NCBI RefSeq assembly: GCF_009649745.1
Contig: NZ_WJNG01000015.1
Span: 1-64,000, forward strand
Length of the DNA: 64,000 bases
Direction: 5' to 3'
Source of the DNA: Aquibacillus halophilus
Lineage (GTDB): Bacteria; Bacillota; Bacilli; Bacillales; Amphibacillaceae
Shown here: piece by piece, positions 56,819 to 64,000 of the stretch
Layout: each line of letters begins with the position of its first letter
Position numbering within the stretch: the stretch's first letter is position 1
Made by a program: the position numbers and the translations under genes
The notes under the pieces: model-generated
What the model saw: the letters and a program-made list of their open reading frames with translations, nothing else
Database searches by the model: none
Told to the model about the DNA's origin: nothing

Positions 56819-57457
56819 TTATGATACTTTTATTTCAGACGGATAAGGATAACTACCTTTTTCTTTTTTGCCAAGCTTTACTAACAAATACGTAATTGGA
56901 GTATCGACAATCGCTACAATGAATTTAAAAACATATTGAGTTGCAATCATTCCAAGTAGAACAGATGTCGGAACTATTCCCCAAAAGGCAATGGTTATAA
57001 AAATAGTTGTATCAACCAATTGGCTAGTCATTGTGGATAGGTTGTTTCGTAGCCATAGCTTATTATCTCCATGCTTTTGCTTTAGACGGTGAAAAATAGA
57101 AACGTCTAGGTTTTGACTTACAACATAGGCTGCTAGACTAGCAAGCATGACACGGAAACTACCACCAAGAATAGTTTCAAACTCAGCTTGTAAACCAAAG
57201 ATTGGTGCCGATGGTAGTTGAATAGCGATAAAAACAAATAATATCGCTATTACTTGGGTAAAGAATCCAGCTTGAACTGTCTTACGAGCCGCTTCCTTAC
57301 CATATACTTCACCAATCACATCTGTGATTAAATAGGTAACAACATATACAATTGCTGCAGCAGGTAAAATAAAGTTTCCTACACTAAACAATTTCACACC
57401 CAAAATATTTGATAGAATCAAAAGACCAACAAATAACGCATTCAAATAAATAAACAT
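56819..57457 (-). CDS. Queuosine precursor transporter, YhhQ family
   Basis: A 212-residue membrane protein of about six helices with the VUT/YhhQ signatures: ILSNILGVKLF, VYVVTYLITDVIGEVYGKEAARK, SQNLDVSIFHRLKQK, LWLRNNLSTMTSQLVDTTIF. YhhQ imports preQ0/preQ1. The gene follows queF by 44 bp on the same strand, so both sit under the preQ1 riboswitch. This fits a cell that imports or salvages queuosine precursors. AAAAGGGG precedes the ATG. Confidence 0.94.
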   Translation of the reverse strand: MFIYLNALFVGLLILSNILGVKLFSVGNFILPAAAIVYVVTYLITDVIGEVYGKEAARKTVQAGFFTQVIAILFVFIAIQLPSAPIFGLQAEFETILGGSFRVMLASLAAYVVSQNLDVSIFHRLKQKHGDNKLWLRNNLSTMTSQLVDTTIFITIAFWGIVPTSVLLGMIATQYVFKFIVAIVDTPITYLLVKLGKKEKGSYPYPSEIKVS

Positions 57458-57501
57458 TTATACTTCCCCTTTTCAATCCGGAGATAACTTAGCTAATCCT
57501 C

Positions 57502-57999
57502 TTATCTATTATCAATTTTCTCAGGATACATATCGTGATTCATCATTCGGTGATCTGCCATTTGTTCGAACTTAGTGCCAGCCTTGCCATAGTTGCAGAA
57601 TGGATCAATTGATATACCACCACGAGGTGTAAACTTACCCCATACCTCTATATACCGGGGGTCCATTAATTCGATTAAATCATTCATAATGATATTCATG
57701 CTATCTTCGTGAAAGTCACCGTGGTTTCTAAAACTAAACAAATATAGTTTTAAAGATTTACTCTCTACCATTTTTTGATCTGGAATATAGCTTATATATA
57801 CCACCCCAAAGTCAGGCTGACCTGTTTTTGGGCATAGTGTTGTAAATTCTGGGCAATTGAATTTTACAAAATAATCTCGATTTGGGTGCTTGTTATCGAA
57901 AGACTCTAAAACTTCAGGGCTATAGTCGAAAGAATACGTTGTTCCTTGACTTCCTAATAGTGATAGATCTTTTAAATCTTCATCTCTTCTTCCAGCCAT
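57502..57999 (-). CDS. queF: NADPH-dependent preQ0 reductase QueF
   Basis: Reduces the nitrile of 7-cyano-7-deazaguanine (preQ0) to preQ1 in queuosine synthesis. The 165-residue unimodular form. The catalytic Cys is in [15 protein letters not shown] (C56, with Asp 63), and the QueF motif [21 protein letters not shown] binds NADPH. AGGAGG lies 8 nt before the ATG. Its leader, about 460 nt from the predicted start, contains a preQ1-I riboswitch and, between it and the gene, a partial composite repeat. Confidence 0.97.
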   Translation of the reverse strand: MAGRRDEDLKDLSLLGSQGTTYSFDYSPEVLESFDNKHPNRDYFVKFNCPEFTTLCPKTGQPDFGVVYISYIPDQKMVESKSLKLYLFSFRNHGDFHEDSMNIIMNDLIELMDPRYIEVWGKFTPRGGISIDPFCNYGKAGTKFEQMADHRMMNHDMYPEKIDNR

Positions 58000-58064
58000 A
58001 TAAATTCCTCCTTATTTTTAGCTATTCAAAACCAAAGACTAATTTCTTAGTTATGTTGTTGATT

Positions 58065-58300
58065 TAAAATACGACTAAATATACCGCTTCGGAAATACAC
58101 TACGCTTTCCGCGGGTGGCTGTTGAGCCTCCTCGTGCTACGCACTGTGGGGTCTCACCTATGCCTTTCCATCCCGCAGGAGTCTCCGTGTATTTCCTTTG
58201 CTCGTATAGTGTTGTGCTTGACAACTACATTAAATCCAACATCAGAGGGAGTGAACTCCCCGAAAATAAAACCAATATTCTTCCGTCAATGTTGATTCAG
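58065..58300. repeat. Partial composite repeat (B-type arm only)
   Basis: Contains the B-arm words CTTCGGAAATACACT, CTTTCCGCGGG, TGAGCCTCCTCG, CACTGTGGGGTCT, CCCGCAGGAGTCTC and the GAAAATAAAACCAAT module also found in copies 2 and 4. No A-type arm. It lies inside the queF leader, downstream of the riboswitch terminator. Confidence 0.7.
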
Positions 58301-58345
58301 GAAGAAATTCAAGTTTTAATCCAACTTAGAAAACAGCCAAATAAC

Positions 58346-58377
58346 AAAAAAGACCACGCCCCTAAGGGACATGGTCT
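58346..58377 (-). terminator. preQ1 riboswitch terminator
   Basis: Minus-strand GACCATGTCCC with GGGCGTGGTC, followed by six T residues (58351-58346). The left arm ATGTCCCTTAG can instead pair with CTAAGGACAT of the aptamer 3' side, forming the antiterminator. Confidence 0.88.
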
Positions 58378-58394
58378 ATGATCACATGATATGT

Positions 58395-58433
58395 CCTTAG
58401 TTTTTTATAGAGGGTTTAAGCTAAGAACCTCTG
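58395..58433 (-). ncRNA. preQ1-I riboswitch aptamer
   Basis: Minus strand: P1 AGAGG (58432-58428) with CCTCT, loop TTCTTAGCTTAAAC, then the A-rich ATAAAAAACTAAGG whose CTAAG pairs back with the loop CTTAG as the class I pseudoknot. The following terminator and alternative pairing make a transcription-termination switch for queF-yhhQ. Confidence 0.92.
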
Positions 58434-58463
58434 CTTTTATGTGTAATTAATAATACTCGATTT

Positions 58464-58492
58464 ATTATATAGACGACAGTAGTAGATGTCAA
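58464..58492 (-). promoter_or_regulatory. Consensus sigma-A promoter of the queF-yhhQ operon
   Basis: TTGACA (58492-58487), 17-bp spacer, TATAAT (58469-58464): a perfect match to both hexamers. Start of transcription is expected near 58457, just before the aptamer. Confidence 0.88.
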
Positions 58493-58606
58493 CTAGAGTT
58501 TTTTGTTTCTGTTCATACCTCGATAAATGATAGAATAATATTTAGAGAAATTAAATTATATAGCTAACCTATAAAATTTAGATTTTAAAAGGCGGCGGTT
58601 CTATTT

Positions 58607-59404
58607 ATGTATATGATTGATTACCACCATCATACCGATAATTCATTTGATTCCAAGGCAAAGATGGAGGAAGTGTGCGAGCAAGCGATTAAAAATGGGA
58701 TTAAAGAGATTTGTTTCACCGAACATTACTCCGTTAACCCTGTAGCACCTACCTATGGACATATGGATTTCAGCAGATATCTCGGTCAAATTAATTATTG
58801 TCGAGAAAAATATCATAAATATCTCACTATTAAAGCTGGTATTGAATTATGCGAACCCCACTTGTTAAAAGGTGATTACGAAAATAAATTAAGAAAAAAC
58901 GAATTTGACTTCATTCTTGGTTCCATTCACAACATAAACAATCAAAAACTACGAATCTATTTAAAAGATAAATCCGCCAATGAAGTATATCGTGGTTATT
59001 TTAGCGAATTGTACCAGTTAGTAGCCCATGCAGATATCGATGCTCTTGCGCATTTTGATTTAATGAAAAGATATGCTGTCAAGACAATTGGTACTTATAA
59101 TTTTGATGATTTCAAAGAGATAATTGCAGCTATCTTGGAAAAAGGAATTGAGAGAGGCATCGGAATTGAAATAAACACCTCTGGTTTAAATAATAAACTG
59201 CTTGAAGAAACATTACCTTCAATCGAAGTTCTAAAGCTTTACAAGGACCTTGGAGGTGAATTACTTACGATTGGTTCTGACTCCCATCGCGCGCATACTG
59301 TTGGTGCATATCTGGGCGAGGCGATTTCATTGGCTAAACAGGCTGGATTCACTCACCTTTTTACTTATGATCAACGAACACCCAAAGCAATTAAGATCAG
59401 TTAA
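58607..59404 (+). CDS. hisK: Histidinol-phosphatase, PHP family
   Basis: A 265-residue PHP-domain phosphatase of the HisK/HisJ type. Metal ligands are in DYHHHTDNSFDS, CFTEHYS, GIELCEP, LGSIHNI, AHFDLMKRY and GSDSHRAHTVG. It removes phosphate from histidinol phosphate in histidine synthesis. As in Bacillus, it lies apart from the his operon. GGCGG precedes the ATG; a second ATG two codons later is possible. Transcribed divergently from queF. Confidence 0.93.
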   Translation: MYMIDYHHHTDNSFDSKAKMEEVCEQAIKNGIKEICFTEHYSVNPVAPTYGHMDFSRYLGQINYCREKYHKYLTIKAGIELCEPHLLKGDYENKLRKNEFDFILGSIHNINNQKLRIYLKDKSANEVYRGYFSELYQLVAHADIDALAHFDLMKRYAVKTIGTYNFDDFKEIIAAILEKGIERGIGIEINTSGLNNKLLEETLPSIEVLKLYKDLGGELLTIGSDSHRAHTVGAYLGEAISLAKQAGFTHLFTYDQRTPKAIKIS

Positions 59405-59448
59405 AATATTCACATGTTTAAGGGTTTCAGCCAATTGGTTAAATACAA

Positions 59449-59473
59449 ATGGAGTCAGTTTAGAACTGACTCC
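59449..59473. terminator. Hairpin between hisK and purU
   Basis: GGAGTCAGTT/AACTGACTCC perfect 10-bp stem with a 3-nt loop between convergent genes. T-runs are weak on both sides. Confidence 0.55.
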
Positions 59474-59483
59474 ATTCACTGGA

Positions 59484-60383
59484 TTAAAATACAATTGTTT
59501 TGTTTCGATCAACAATTATTCGGTCTTCAAGATGCCATTTGATTGCTCTAGATAATACACTACGCTCTATTGATTGACCAATTTTCTTCATATCTGCCGC
59601 ATTATCCTTGTGGTCCACCCTACTTATGTCTTGCTCAATAATCGGTCCTTCATCTAAGTCATTCGTAACATAATGGGAGGTTGCACCAATTAACTTAACT
59701 CCACGGTTGTATGCTCGTTCATATGGATTTGCTCCGATAAATGCTGGTAAAAATGAATGATGAATATTTATAATATAATTTTCATGCTGAGCAACAAATT
59801 TTGGTGTTAATATTTGCATGTATCTTGCTAAAACAATCACATCAACATCGTATTTCTTTAATAACTGTAATTGTTTTTGTTCCACTTCTTCTCTAATATC
59901 CTTATTCGCTGGAATGTAGTAATAAGGAACCCCTAAGGATTCGACCATATCTCTAGCTACTTCATGATTACTTATTACCAGGGAAATATCTGCCATTAAA
60001 TCTCCACTTTGCCATTCCCACAGGAGTTCTAATAAACAATGTGGTTCTTTCGAAACAAAAACGGCCATTTTTTTAACTTCAAATACGTATGTAAATTTCC
60101 AATCCATATCAAAGTTGTTTGCAATTAATTGAAAGTCCGTTTCCAATTGATTTGCCTTTTCTTTTAAATTAGGACACTCAAATTCAATTCGAATAAAAAA
60201 TTCGCCACCCTCTGGATCAGCAGTGTATTGGCTTGACTCAATGATATTTGCTTCATGGTCATATAGGAATTTTGATACAGTAGCAACAATACCCGGTTGG
60301 TCTGGGCAATTGATTAACAGCCTAGCTCTATTCTTGTTTTGGTGTTTGTAATTATCAATCTTTTCCTTTATATAAGCTTTCAT
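59484..60383 (-). CDS. purU: Formyltetrahydrofolate deformylase
   Basis: Hydrolyses 10-formyl-tetrahydrofolate to tetrahydrofolate and formate, balancing one-carbon pools. 299 residues. An N-terminal ACT domain (about 18-100, LLINCPDQPGIVATVSKFL) is followed by a formyltransferase-fold catalytic domain with Asn-His in NIHHSFLPAF and the Asp in ATSHYVTNDLDEGPIIEQ. Normal PurU length. Monocistronic on the minus strand, downstream of the arginine operon but with a terminator between. Confidence 0.96.
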   Translation of the reverse strand: MKAYIKEKIDNYKHQNKNRARLLINCPDQPGIVATVSKFLYDHEANIIESSQYTADPEGGEFFIRIEFECPNLKEKANQLETDFQLIANNFDMDWKFTYVFEVKKMAVFVSKEPHCLLELLWEWQSGDLMADISLVISNHEVARDMVESLGVPYYYIPANKDIREEVEQKQLQLLKKYDVDVIVLARYMQILTPKFVAQHENYIINIHHSFLPAFIGANPYERAYNRGVKLIGATSHYVTNDLDEGPIIEQDISRVDHKDNAADMKKIGQSIERSVLSRAIKWHLEDRIIVDRNKTIVF

Positions 60384-60473
60384 ACGAACCCCACTTTACT
60401 AATTTCTATCTACTGTATGCTATTATTCAGATATATTCAAGTTAACAACCCTTGTATTTTCAGACTAATTACA

Positions 60474-60502
60474 AAAAATCCGAGCGATGTGGCCCGAATT
60501 TT
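60474..60502 (-). terminator. Terminator of the arginine operon
   Basis: TTCGGGC/GCTCGGA stem (with G-U pairs) followed by TTTTTTG on the minus strand, directly after argD. Confidence 0.75.
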
Positions 60503-61699
60503 TCAATTTCCCATTTGTTTAAGTATTGCTTCAAACGAAAATAGAAACTGGTCCATTTCCACTTGTGTTGTCGTTAAAGGGGGGAGTATCCTTACAACAT
60601 TAGGTCCCGCAACAAGAATTAAGAGGTTGTGTTCTTCTCTTGCCTTCGTGACATAATCAATTGCATTTCCCTTCACAACTATTCCAACAAGTAACCCTTT
60701 GCCTCGAATAGTGTCAATTTGGTCATATTTATTCTGTAACAGTTCAAGTTTAGAAACTAGATATTCACCCATTTGCTCAGCTTTGTATGCAATATCATTG
60801 TCTACCATATAGGTAATCGTTGCTAGACCTGCTGTCGTCGCTACAGGGTTACCACCAAATGTACTACCATGCGAGCCAGGTTCAAATGCTGCGGCAACCT
60901 TTTCTTTGGCAATAATAGCCCCGATAGGAATGCCACTACCTAAACCTTTCGCTAAACTGATTACATCGGGTTCAATTCCATATTGTTGATAAGCAAACAA
61001 GGATCCGGTCCGTCCCATACCTGTTTGGATTTCATCGATCATTAAAAGAATATCGTGTTCTTCGCACAAGCTTGCGACCTTCTTCAGCCATTCGGGATTA
61101 GCAGGAATGACTCCTCCCTCACCTTGAATAACCTCAAGCAAGACTGCACATGTGTTTGGTTTAACCAATGAAGATAAAGCTTCCGAATCATTATAAGGGA
61201 GATAACGAAAGCCTGGCATTAGTGGTGCAAAGCCTTGTTGAATTTTTTCCTGACCTGTAGCTGCTAGTGTAGCAAGTGTTCTACCATGAAATGAACTACT
61301 AAAGGTAACTATTTCAAACGACTCTGTTCCTTTTACCTTTTGAGCATACCTTCTAGCTATCTTAATTGCCGCTTCGTTTGCCTCTGCGCCACTGTTACAA
61401 AAAAACACTTGATCCCCGCAACTATTCTGAACGAGCTTTTCAGCTAGTTTTATTTGAGATGGTATTTCGAACAAATTGGAACAGTGCCAGAGCTCTTGTA
61501 ATTGTTCTTCCACTTGTCCCTTTACAAATTCAGGAGCATGGCCAAGGTTGCATGTGGCAATTCCGGAAGTATAGTCTAAATATTCCTGGCCTTTATCATC
61601 CCACACAAAACTTCCTTTCCCTTTTACAAGTGTTAACGGGAAGCGATTGTACGTATGCATGACTGGATCAACTTTAGTTGAGAACATATTTTCAGACAT
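60503..61699 (-). CDS. argD: Acetylornithine aminotransferase
   Basis: PLP enzyme that converts N-acetylglutamate semialdehyde to N-acetylornithine. 398 residues of class III aminotransferase fold: YLDYTSGIATCNLGH, FFCNSGAEANEAAIKIAR, SFHGRTLATLAATGQ, LLMIDEIQTGMGRTG, the PLP Lys in SLAKGLGSGIPIGA, and HGSTFGGNPVA. Its start overlaps the argB end by 8 bp. Last gene of argC-J-B-D. The next step, ornithine carbamoyltransferase, is not in the window. Confidence 0.96.
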   Translation of the reverse strand: MSENMFSTKVDPVMHTYNRFPLTLVKGKGSFVWDDKGQEYLDYTSGIATCNLGHAPEFVKGQVEEQLQELWHCSNLFEIPSQIKLAEKLVQNSCGDQVFFCNSGAEANEAAIKIARRYAQKVKGTESFEIVTFSSSFHGRTLATLAATGQEKIQQGFAPLMPGFRYLPYNDSEALSSLVKPNTCAVLLEVIQGEGGVIPANPEWLKKVASLCEEHDILLMIDEIQTGMGRTGSLFAYQQYGIEPDVISLAKGLGSGIPIGAIIAKEKVAAAFEPGSHGSTFGGNPVATTAGLATITYMVDNDIAYKAEQMGEYLVSKLELLQNKYDQIDTIRGKGLLVGIVVKGNAIDYVTKAREEHNLLILVAGPNVVRILPPLTTTQVEMDQFLFSFEAILKQMGN

Positions 61700-62495
61700 A
61701 ACGAGTCTCCTTATCTAAGGTAATTCTAGTACCAACAGCTCTTCCATTCATAAATTGGATCAGACCATCAACTTCCAACCCATTAACAATAGATACCTCT
61801 GGTACATTATGCGCCAAGGCCTTCAAAGCGGATTGCACTTTGGGAACCATTCCACCTTGTATGACGTTATCTTTAATTAATTCTTCTATTCTTTGTTTAC
61901 CAATTTGGTGTAAAGTAACTTTCTTGCCGTCCTTCTCCACATATATTCCAGATATATCACTGATAAAACATAATTTTGCACCTAATGCCTGTGCAATCGA
62001 TGATGCGGCCATGTCAGCATTAATATTGTATCTTTGACCGACCTTATCGATTCCTAGTGGAGAAATTACTGGAATAAAACCTTGGTTAATTATCTGGTTA
62101 ATAATTTCGGTGTTTACGCTCTCTACTTCACCTACATACCCAAGTGAAGCAGCCTCGCTCGTTGGAACAGCACGTAATAAGGCTCCATCAACCCCACTAA
62201 TCCCGTACCCACTTCCACCTGATGTCATTAATTTGCGGACAATTTGTTTATTCATCAACCCACTTAAAGCCATTTCTACAATATCTAATACTTCATTTGT
62301 TGTTACTCTTAAGCCGTTGACAAAGGTTGTTTCCACACCTAATTTTTCTAAAAAAGACCCAATTAACGGACCACCACCGTGGACAATAATTGGCTGCCAT
62401 TCACCGTTTTCATGCAACTTCACGATATTTTCATAAAACGATTCTGGCAATGCATCGAACACACTACCTCCACATTTAATCACTACATAATTCAC
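61692..62495 (-). CDS. argB: Acetylglutamate kinase
   Basis: Phosphorylates N-acetylglutamate. 267 residues of amino-acid-kinase fold: VIKCGGSVF at the start, IIVHGGGPLIGSFLEKLG, FVNGLRVT, YNINADMAASSIAQALGAKLCFISDISGIY, IQGGMVPKVQSALKAL. The short N-terminus lacks the extra helix associated with arginine-inhibited kinases; this fits a cyclic ArgJ pathway, though feedback cannot be judged firmly. Twelve bp after argJ, overlapping argD by 8 bp. Confidence 0.96.
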   Translation of the reverse strand: MNYVVIKCGGSVFDALPESFYENIVKLHENGEWQPIIVHGGGPLIGSFLEKLGVETTFVNGLRVTTNEVLDIVEMALSGLMNKQIVRKLMTSGGSGYGISGVDGALLRAVPTSEAASLGYVGEVESVNTEIINQIINQGFIPVISPLGIDKVGQRYNINADMAASSIAQALGAKLCFISDISGIYVEKDGKKVTLHQIGKQRIEELIKDNVIQGGMVPKVQSALKALAHNVPEVSIVNGLEVDGLIQFMNGRAVGTRITLDKETRYV

Positions 62496-62507
62496 AAAAG
62501 GTCCTCC

Positions 62508-63746
62508 CTAGGTACGATATGAGGCATTAATTCTTACATATTCGTAGGACAAGTCACAGCCCCATGCCGTTGCACTACCTTGACCATTCCCAACTCCCGC
62601 AAAAATGGTAATCGTATCTTTTAGTAGATAATCTTTGGCTGCTTTTTCATCAAATGCGAATGGCATTCCATTTTCTACTACTTTAATCGGTCCTAAAGAT
62701 ACGCTCACTTCGTCTGGGTCTAGTTGTTGTCCACTATAACCAATTGCAGTAATAATTCTTCCCCAGTTTGCATCGGCACCATGAATGGCAGTCTTTACAA
62801 GGTTAGATGAAATAATAGACTTACTAATTGCTTGAGCTGCCTCTTCACTTGAAGCACCGTTGACCTGAACCTCAACCAATTTAGTCGCGCCTTCTCCATC
62901 ACGAGCGATTTCCTTTGCCAGTAACTCACACACAAGTTTTAATGCCTCAAAGAATGTGTTCCATTCTGGATGACTTTGGGAGAGAGCGTTGTTTTCAGCC
63001 TTTCCATTTGCTAGAACTAACACCATATCATTGGTACTCGTATCCCCATCAACAGTAATCATATTAAAAGATTTGTTTGTAATATCCTTAAGAGCAAGTG
63101 ATAGAGTTTGGTCATCTATATTAGCATCTGTAGTAATGAAACTTAGCATTGTCGCCATCTTCGGGTTAATCATTCCTGAGCCTTTTGCAACACCACCGAT
63201 AGAGACTTCTTTTCCATCTATCTCAAACTGTACTGCCACACCTTTTTCACGTGTATCTGTCGTTAAGATTGCCGTTTCAAACCGTGAAGCTTTATTGTTT
63301 TCTTGCTCGTGGATTCGATTAATACCTTCACTTATTTTATCCATTGGTAACAGCTCTCCAATTAACCCTGTTGAAGCAACTGCTGTGTGAGTCTCGGAAA
63401 CATTCATTTTTTCGGCAAACAATCGTCTCATCTGATATGCATCTTCCAACCCCTGCATACCTGTACAAGCATTGGCCACTCCAGAGTTAACTAATAAAGC
63501 CTGTATCTTGTTTTCCTTTGCAATACTTTCCTGGGTTACTTTTAGTGGTGGGGCTTGAAAAAGATTTGTCGTGTAGACTCCCGCAGCTTGAGCAGGAACA
63601 TCTGAGTAAAGCCATCCGAGATCAAGCTTCTTCTTTCTGATTCCACAATGAAGGCCGCCTGCAGAAAAGCCTTTAGGAGTAGTAACATTCCCGTCCGGTA
63701 CTAGATATACCTTTTCCTTTGTTGCTAATTGATTTTCATGTTTCAT
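62508..63746 (-). CDS. argJ: Glutamate N-acetyltransferase/ornithine acetyltransferase
   Basis: Recycles the acetyl group from acetylornithine to glutamate, and in bifunctional forms also makes acetylglutamate. 412 residues. Autocleavage site KGSGMINPKMATML, with Thr199 the expected new N-terminal nucleophile of the beta subunit. Other blocks are VNSGVANACTGMQG, ASTGLIGELLPM, TVDGDTSTNDMVL and HGADANWGRI. GGAGG lies about 10 nt before the ATG. It starts 12 bp after argC ends. Confidence 0.96.
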   Translation of the reverse strand: MKHENQLATKEKVYLVPDGNVTTPKGFSAGGLHCGIRKKKLDLGWLYSDVPAQAAGVYTTNLFQAPPLKVTQESIAKENKIQALLVNSGVANACTGMQGLEDAYQMRRLFAEKMNVSETHTAVASTGLIGELLPMDKISEGINRIHEQENNKASRFETAILTTDTREKGVAVQFEIDGKEVSIGGVAKGSGMINPKMATMLSFITTDANIDDQTLSLALKDITNKSFNMITVDGDTSTNDMVLVLANGKAENNALSQSHPEWNTFFEALKLVCELLAKEIARDGEGATKLVEVQVNGASSEEAAQAISKSIISSNLVKTAIHGADANWGRIITAIGYSGQQLDPDEVSVSLGPIKVVENGMPFAFDEKAAKDYLLKDTITIFAGVGNGQGSATAWGCDLSYEYVRINASYRT

Positions 63747-63758
63747 ATTGGATCCTCC

Positions 63759-64000
63759 TTAAGGATAAATCGGTAAATAGTTTAAACCAGTTGTAACATC
63801 CCAACCGTATAATAAATTCATGTTCTGAATTGCTTGCCCTGATGCACCTTTTACTAGATTATCAATGACAGAGATTATAATTAGTTTTCCTGTTCTTTGG
63901 TCTGAATGGAAACCAATATCACAATAGTTACTTCCATAGACTTCTTTCGTAGTGGGAAGTGTACCCTCAGGACGAATCCTTACAAATGGGTGATTCTTAT
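63759..64000 (-). CDS. argC: N-acetyl-gamma-glutamyl-phosphate reductase, C-terminal part
   Basis: About 80 codons of the 3' end of argC, cut by the window edge. The minus-strand translation reads [28 protein letters not shown], and [17 protein letters not shown] and ends NYLPIYP before TAA (63761-63759). The [13 protein letters not shown] block is diagnostic for ArgC. It is the first gene of argC-J-B-D; its start and the operon's control region lie outside the window. Confidence 0.93.
   Translation of the reverse strand, partial: KNHPFVRIRPEGTLPTTKEVYGSNYCDIGFHSDQRTGKLIIISVIDNLVKGASGQAIQNMNLLYGWDVTTGLNYLPIYP

Noticed and set aside
58115-58381. 88-codon plus-strand ORF
   Set aside because: Spans the partial repeat and the preQ1 riboswitch terminator in antisense; not coding.

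Overview
The window reads as the chromosome of a low-GC Gram-positive bacterium of the family Bacillaceae, probably one of the salt-tolerant genera near Oceanobacillus, Virgibacillus or Gracilibacillus. This is inferred from strong AGGAGG-type ribosome binding sites, sigma-A promoters, a Bacillus-type argC-J-B-D order, class II GalT, HelD, two BCCT osmolyte-type carriers and abundant GC-rich intergenic repeats. No rRNA, tRNA, CRISPR array, prophage or intact insertion sequence is visible.

Layout. 1-7.1 kb: catalase, cytosolic 5'-nucleotidase-type phosphoesterase, RpiR regulator, 6-phospho-beta-glucosidase, and two copies of a composite repeat. 7.3-12.8 kb: a Fur-box nitroreductase and a 1592-residue surface nuclease/5'-nucleotidase with a sortase motif. 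13-19 kb: Leloir operon galK-galE-galT-galM facing a ROK repressor. 19-26.4 kb: a CcpA-type (cre) controlled epimerase/aldo-keto reductase pair, adenine deaminase behind a guanine-class riboswitch, and HAD, SDR and ring-cleaving dioxygenase genes. 26.5-33 kb: composite repeat, TPP riboswitch-thiW, Nudix, ferredoxin, AKR and tandem BCCT carriers. 33.7-41 kb: helD, a luciferase-like oxidoreductase and a heterodimeric ABC exporter. 41-45 kb: phnD-phnC-phnE-phnE phosphonate importer and a composite repeat. 45.5-51 kb: two MFS carriers, a DUF1002 protein, an orphan phnH, RidA and YjbQ. 51-58.5 kb: intracellular arabinofuranosidase behind AraR-like operators, YckD-like protein, quinone reductase, permuted papain-fold protein, odd ion channel, and queF-yhhQ behind a preQ1-I riboswitch. 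58.6-64 kb: hisK, purU and the arginine operon argC(partial)-J-B-D.

How the genes work together. The strongest theme is phosphate scavenging. Pho-box-like repeats with exact 11-bp spacing stand before the phosphonate importer, before the surface nuclease/nucleotidase, and between a solitary divergent phnH and a divergent MFS carrier whose only ribosome binding site belongs to a 28-codon leader ORF. The last pair is the best candidate for an undescribed unit: a C-P lyase subunit with no other C-P lyase genes in view, apparently induced with an uptake protein. The second theme is RNA-level control: TPP, guanine and preQ1 riboswitches, plus hairpins that bury the ribosome binding sites of the catalase and of one BCCT carrier. 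The third is a 0.6-0.7 kb non-coding composite repeat (four copies plus one partial); the partial copy sits between the preQ1 riboswitch and queF.
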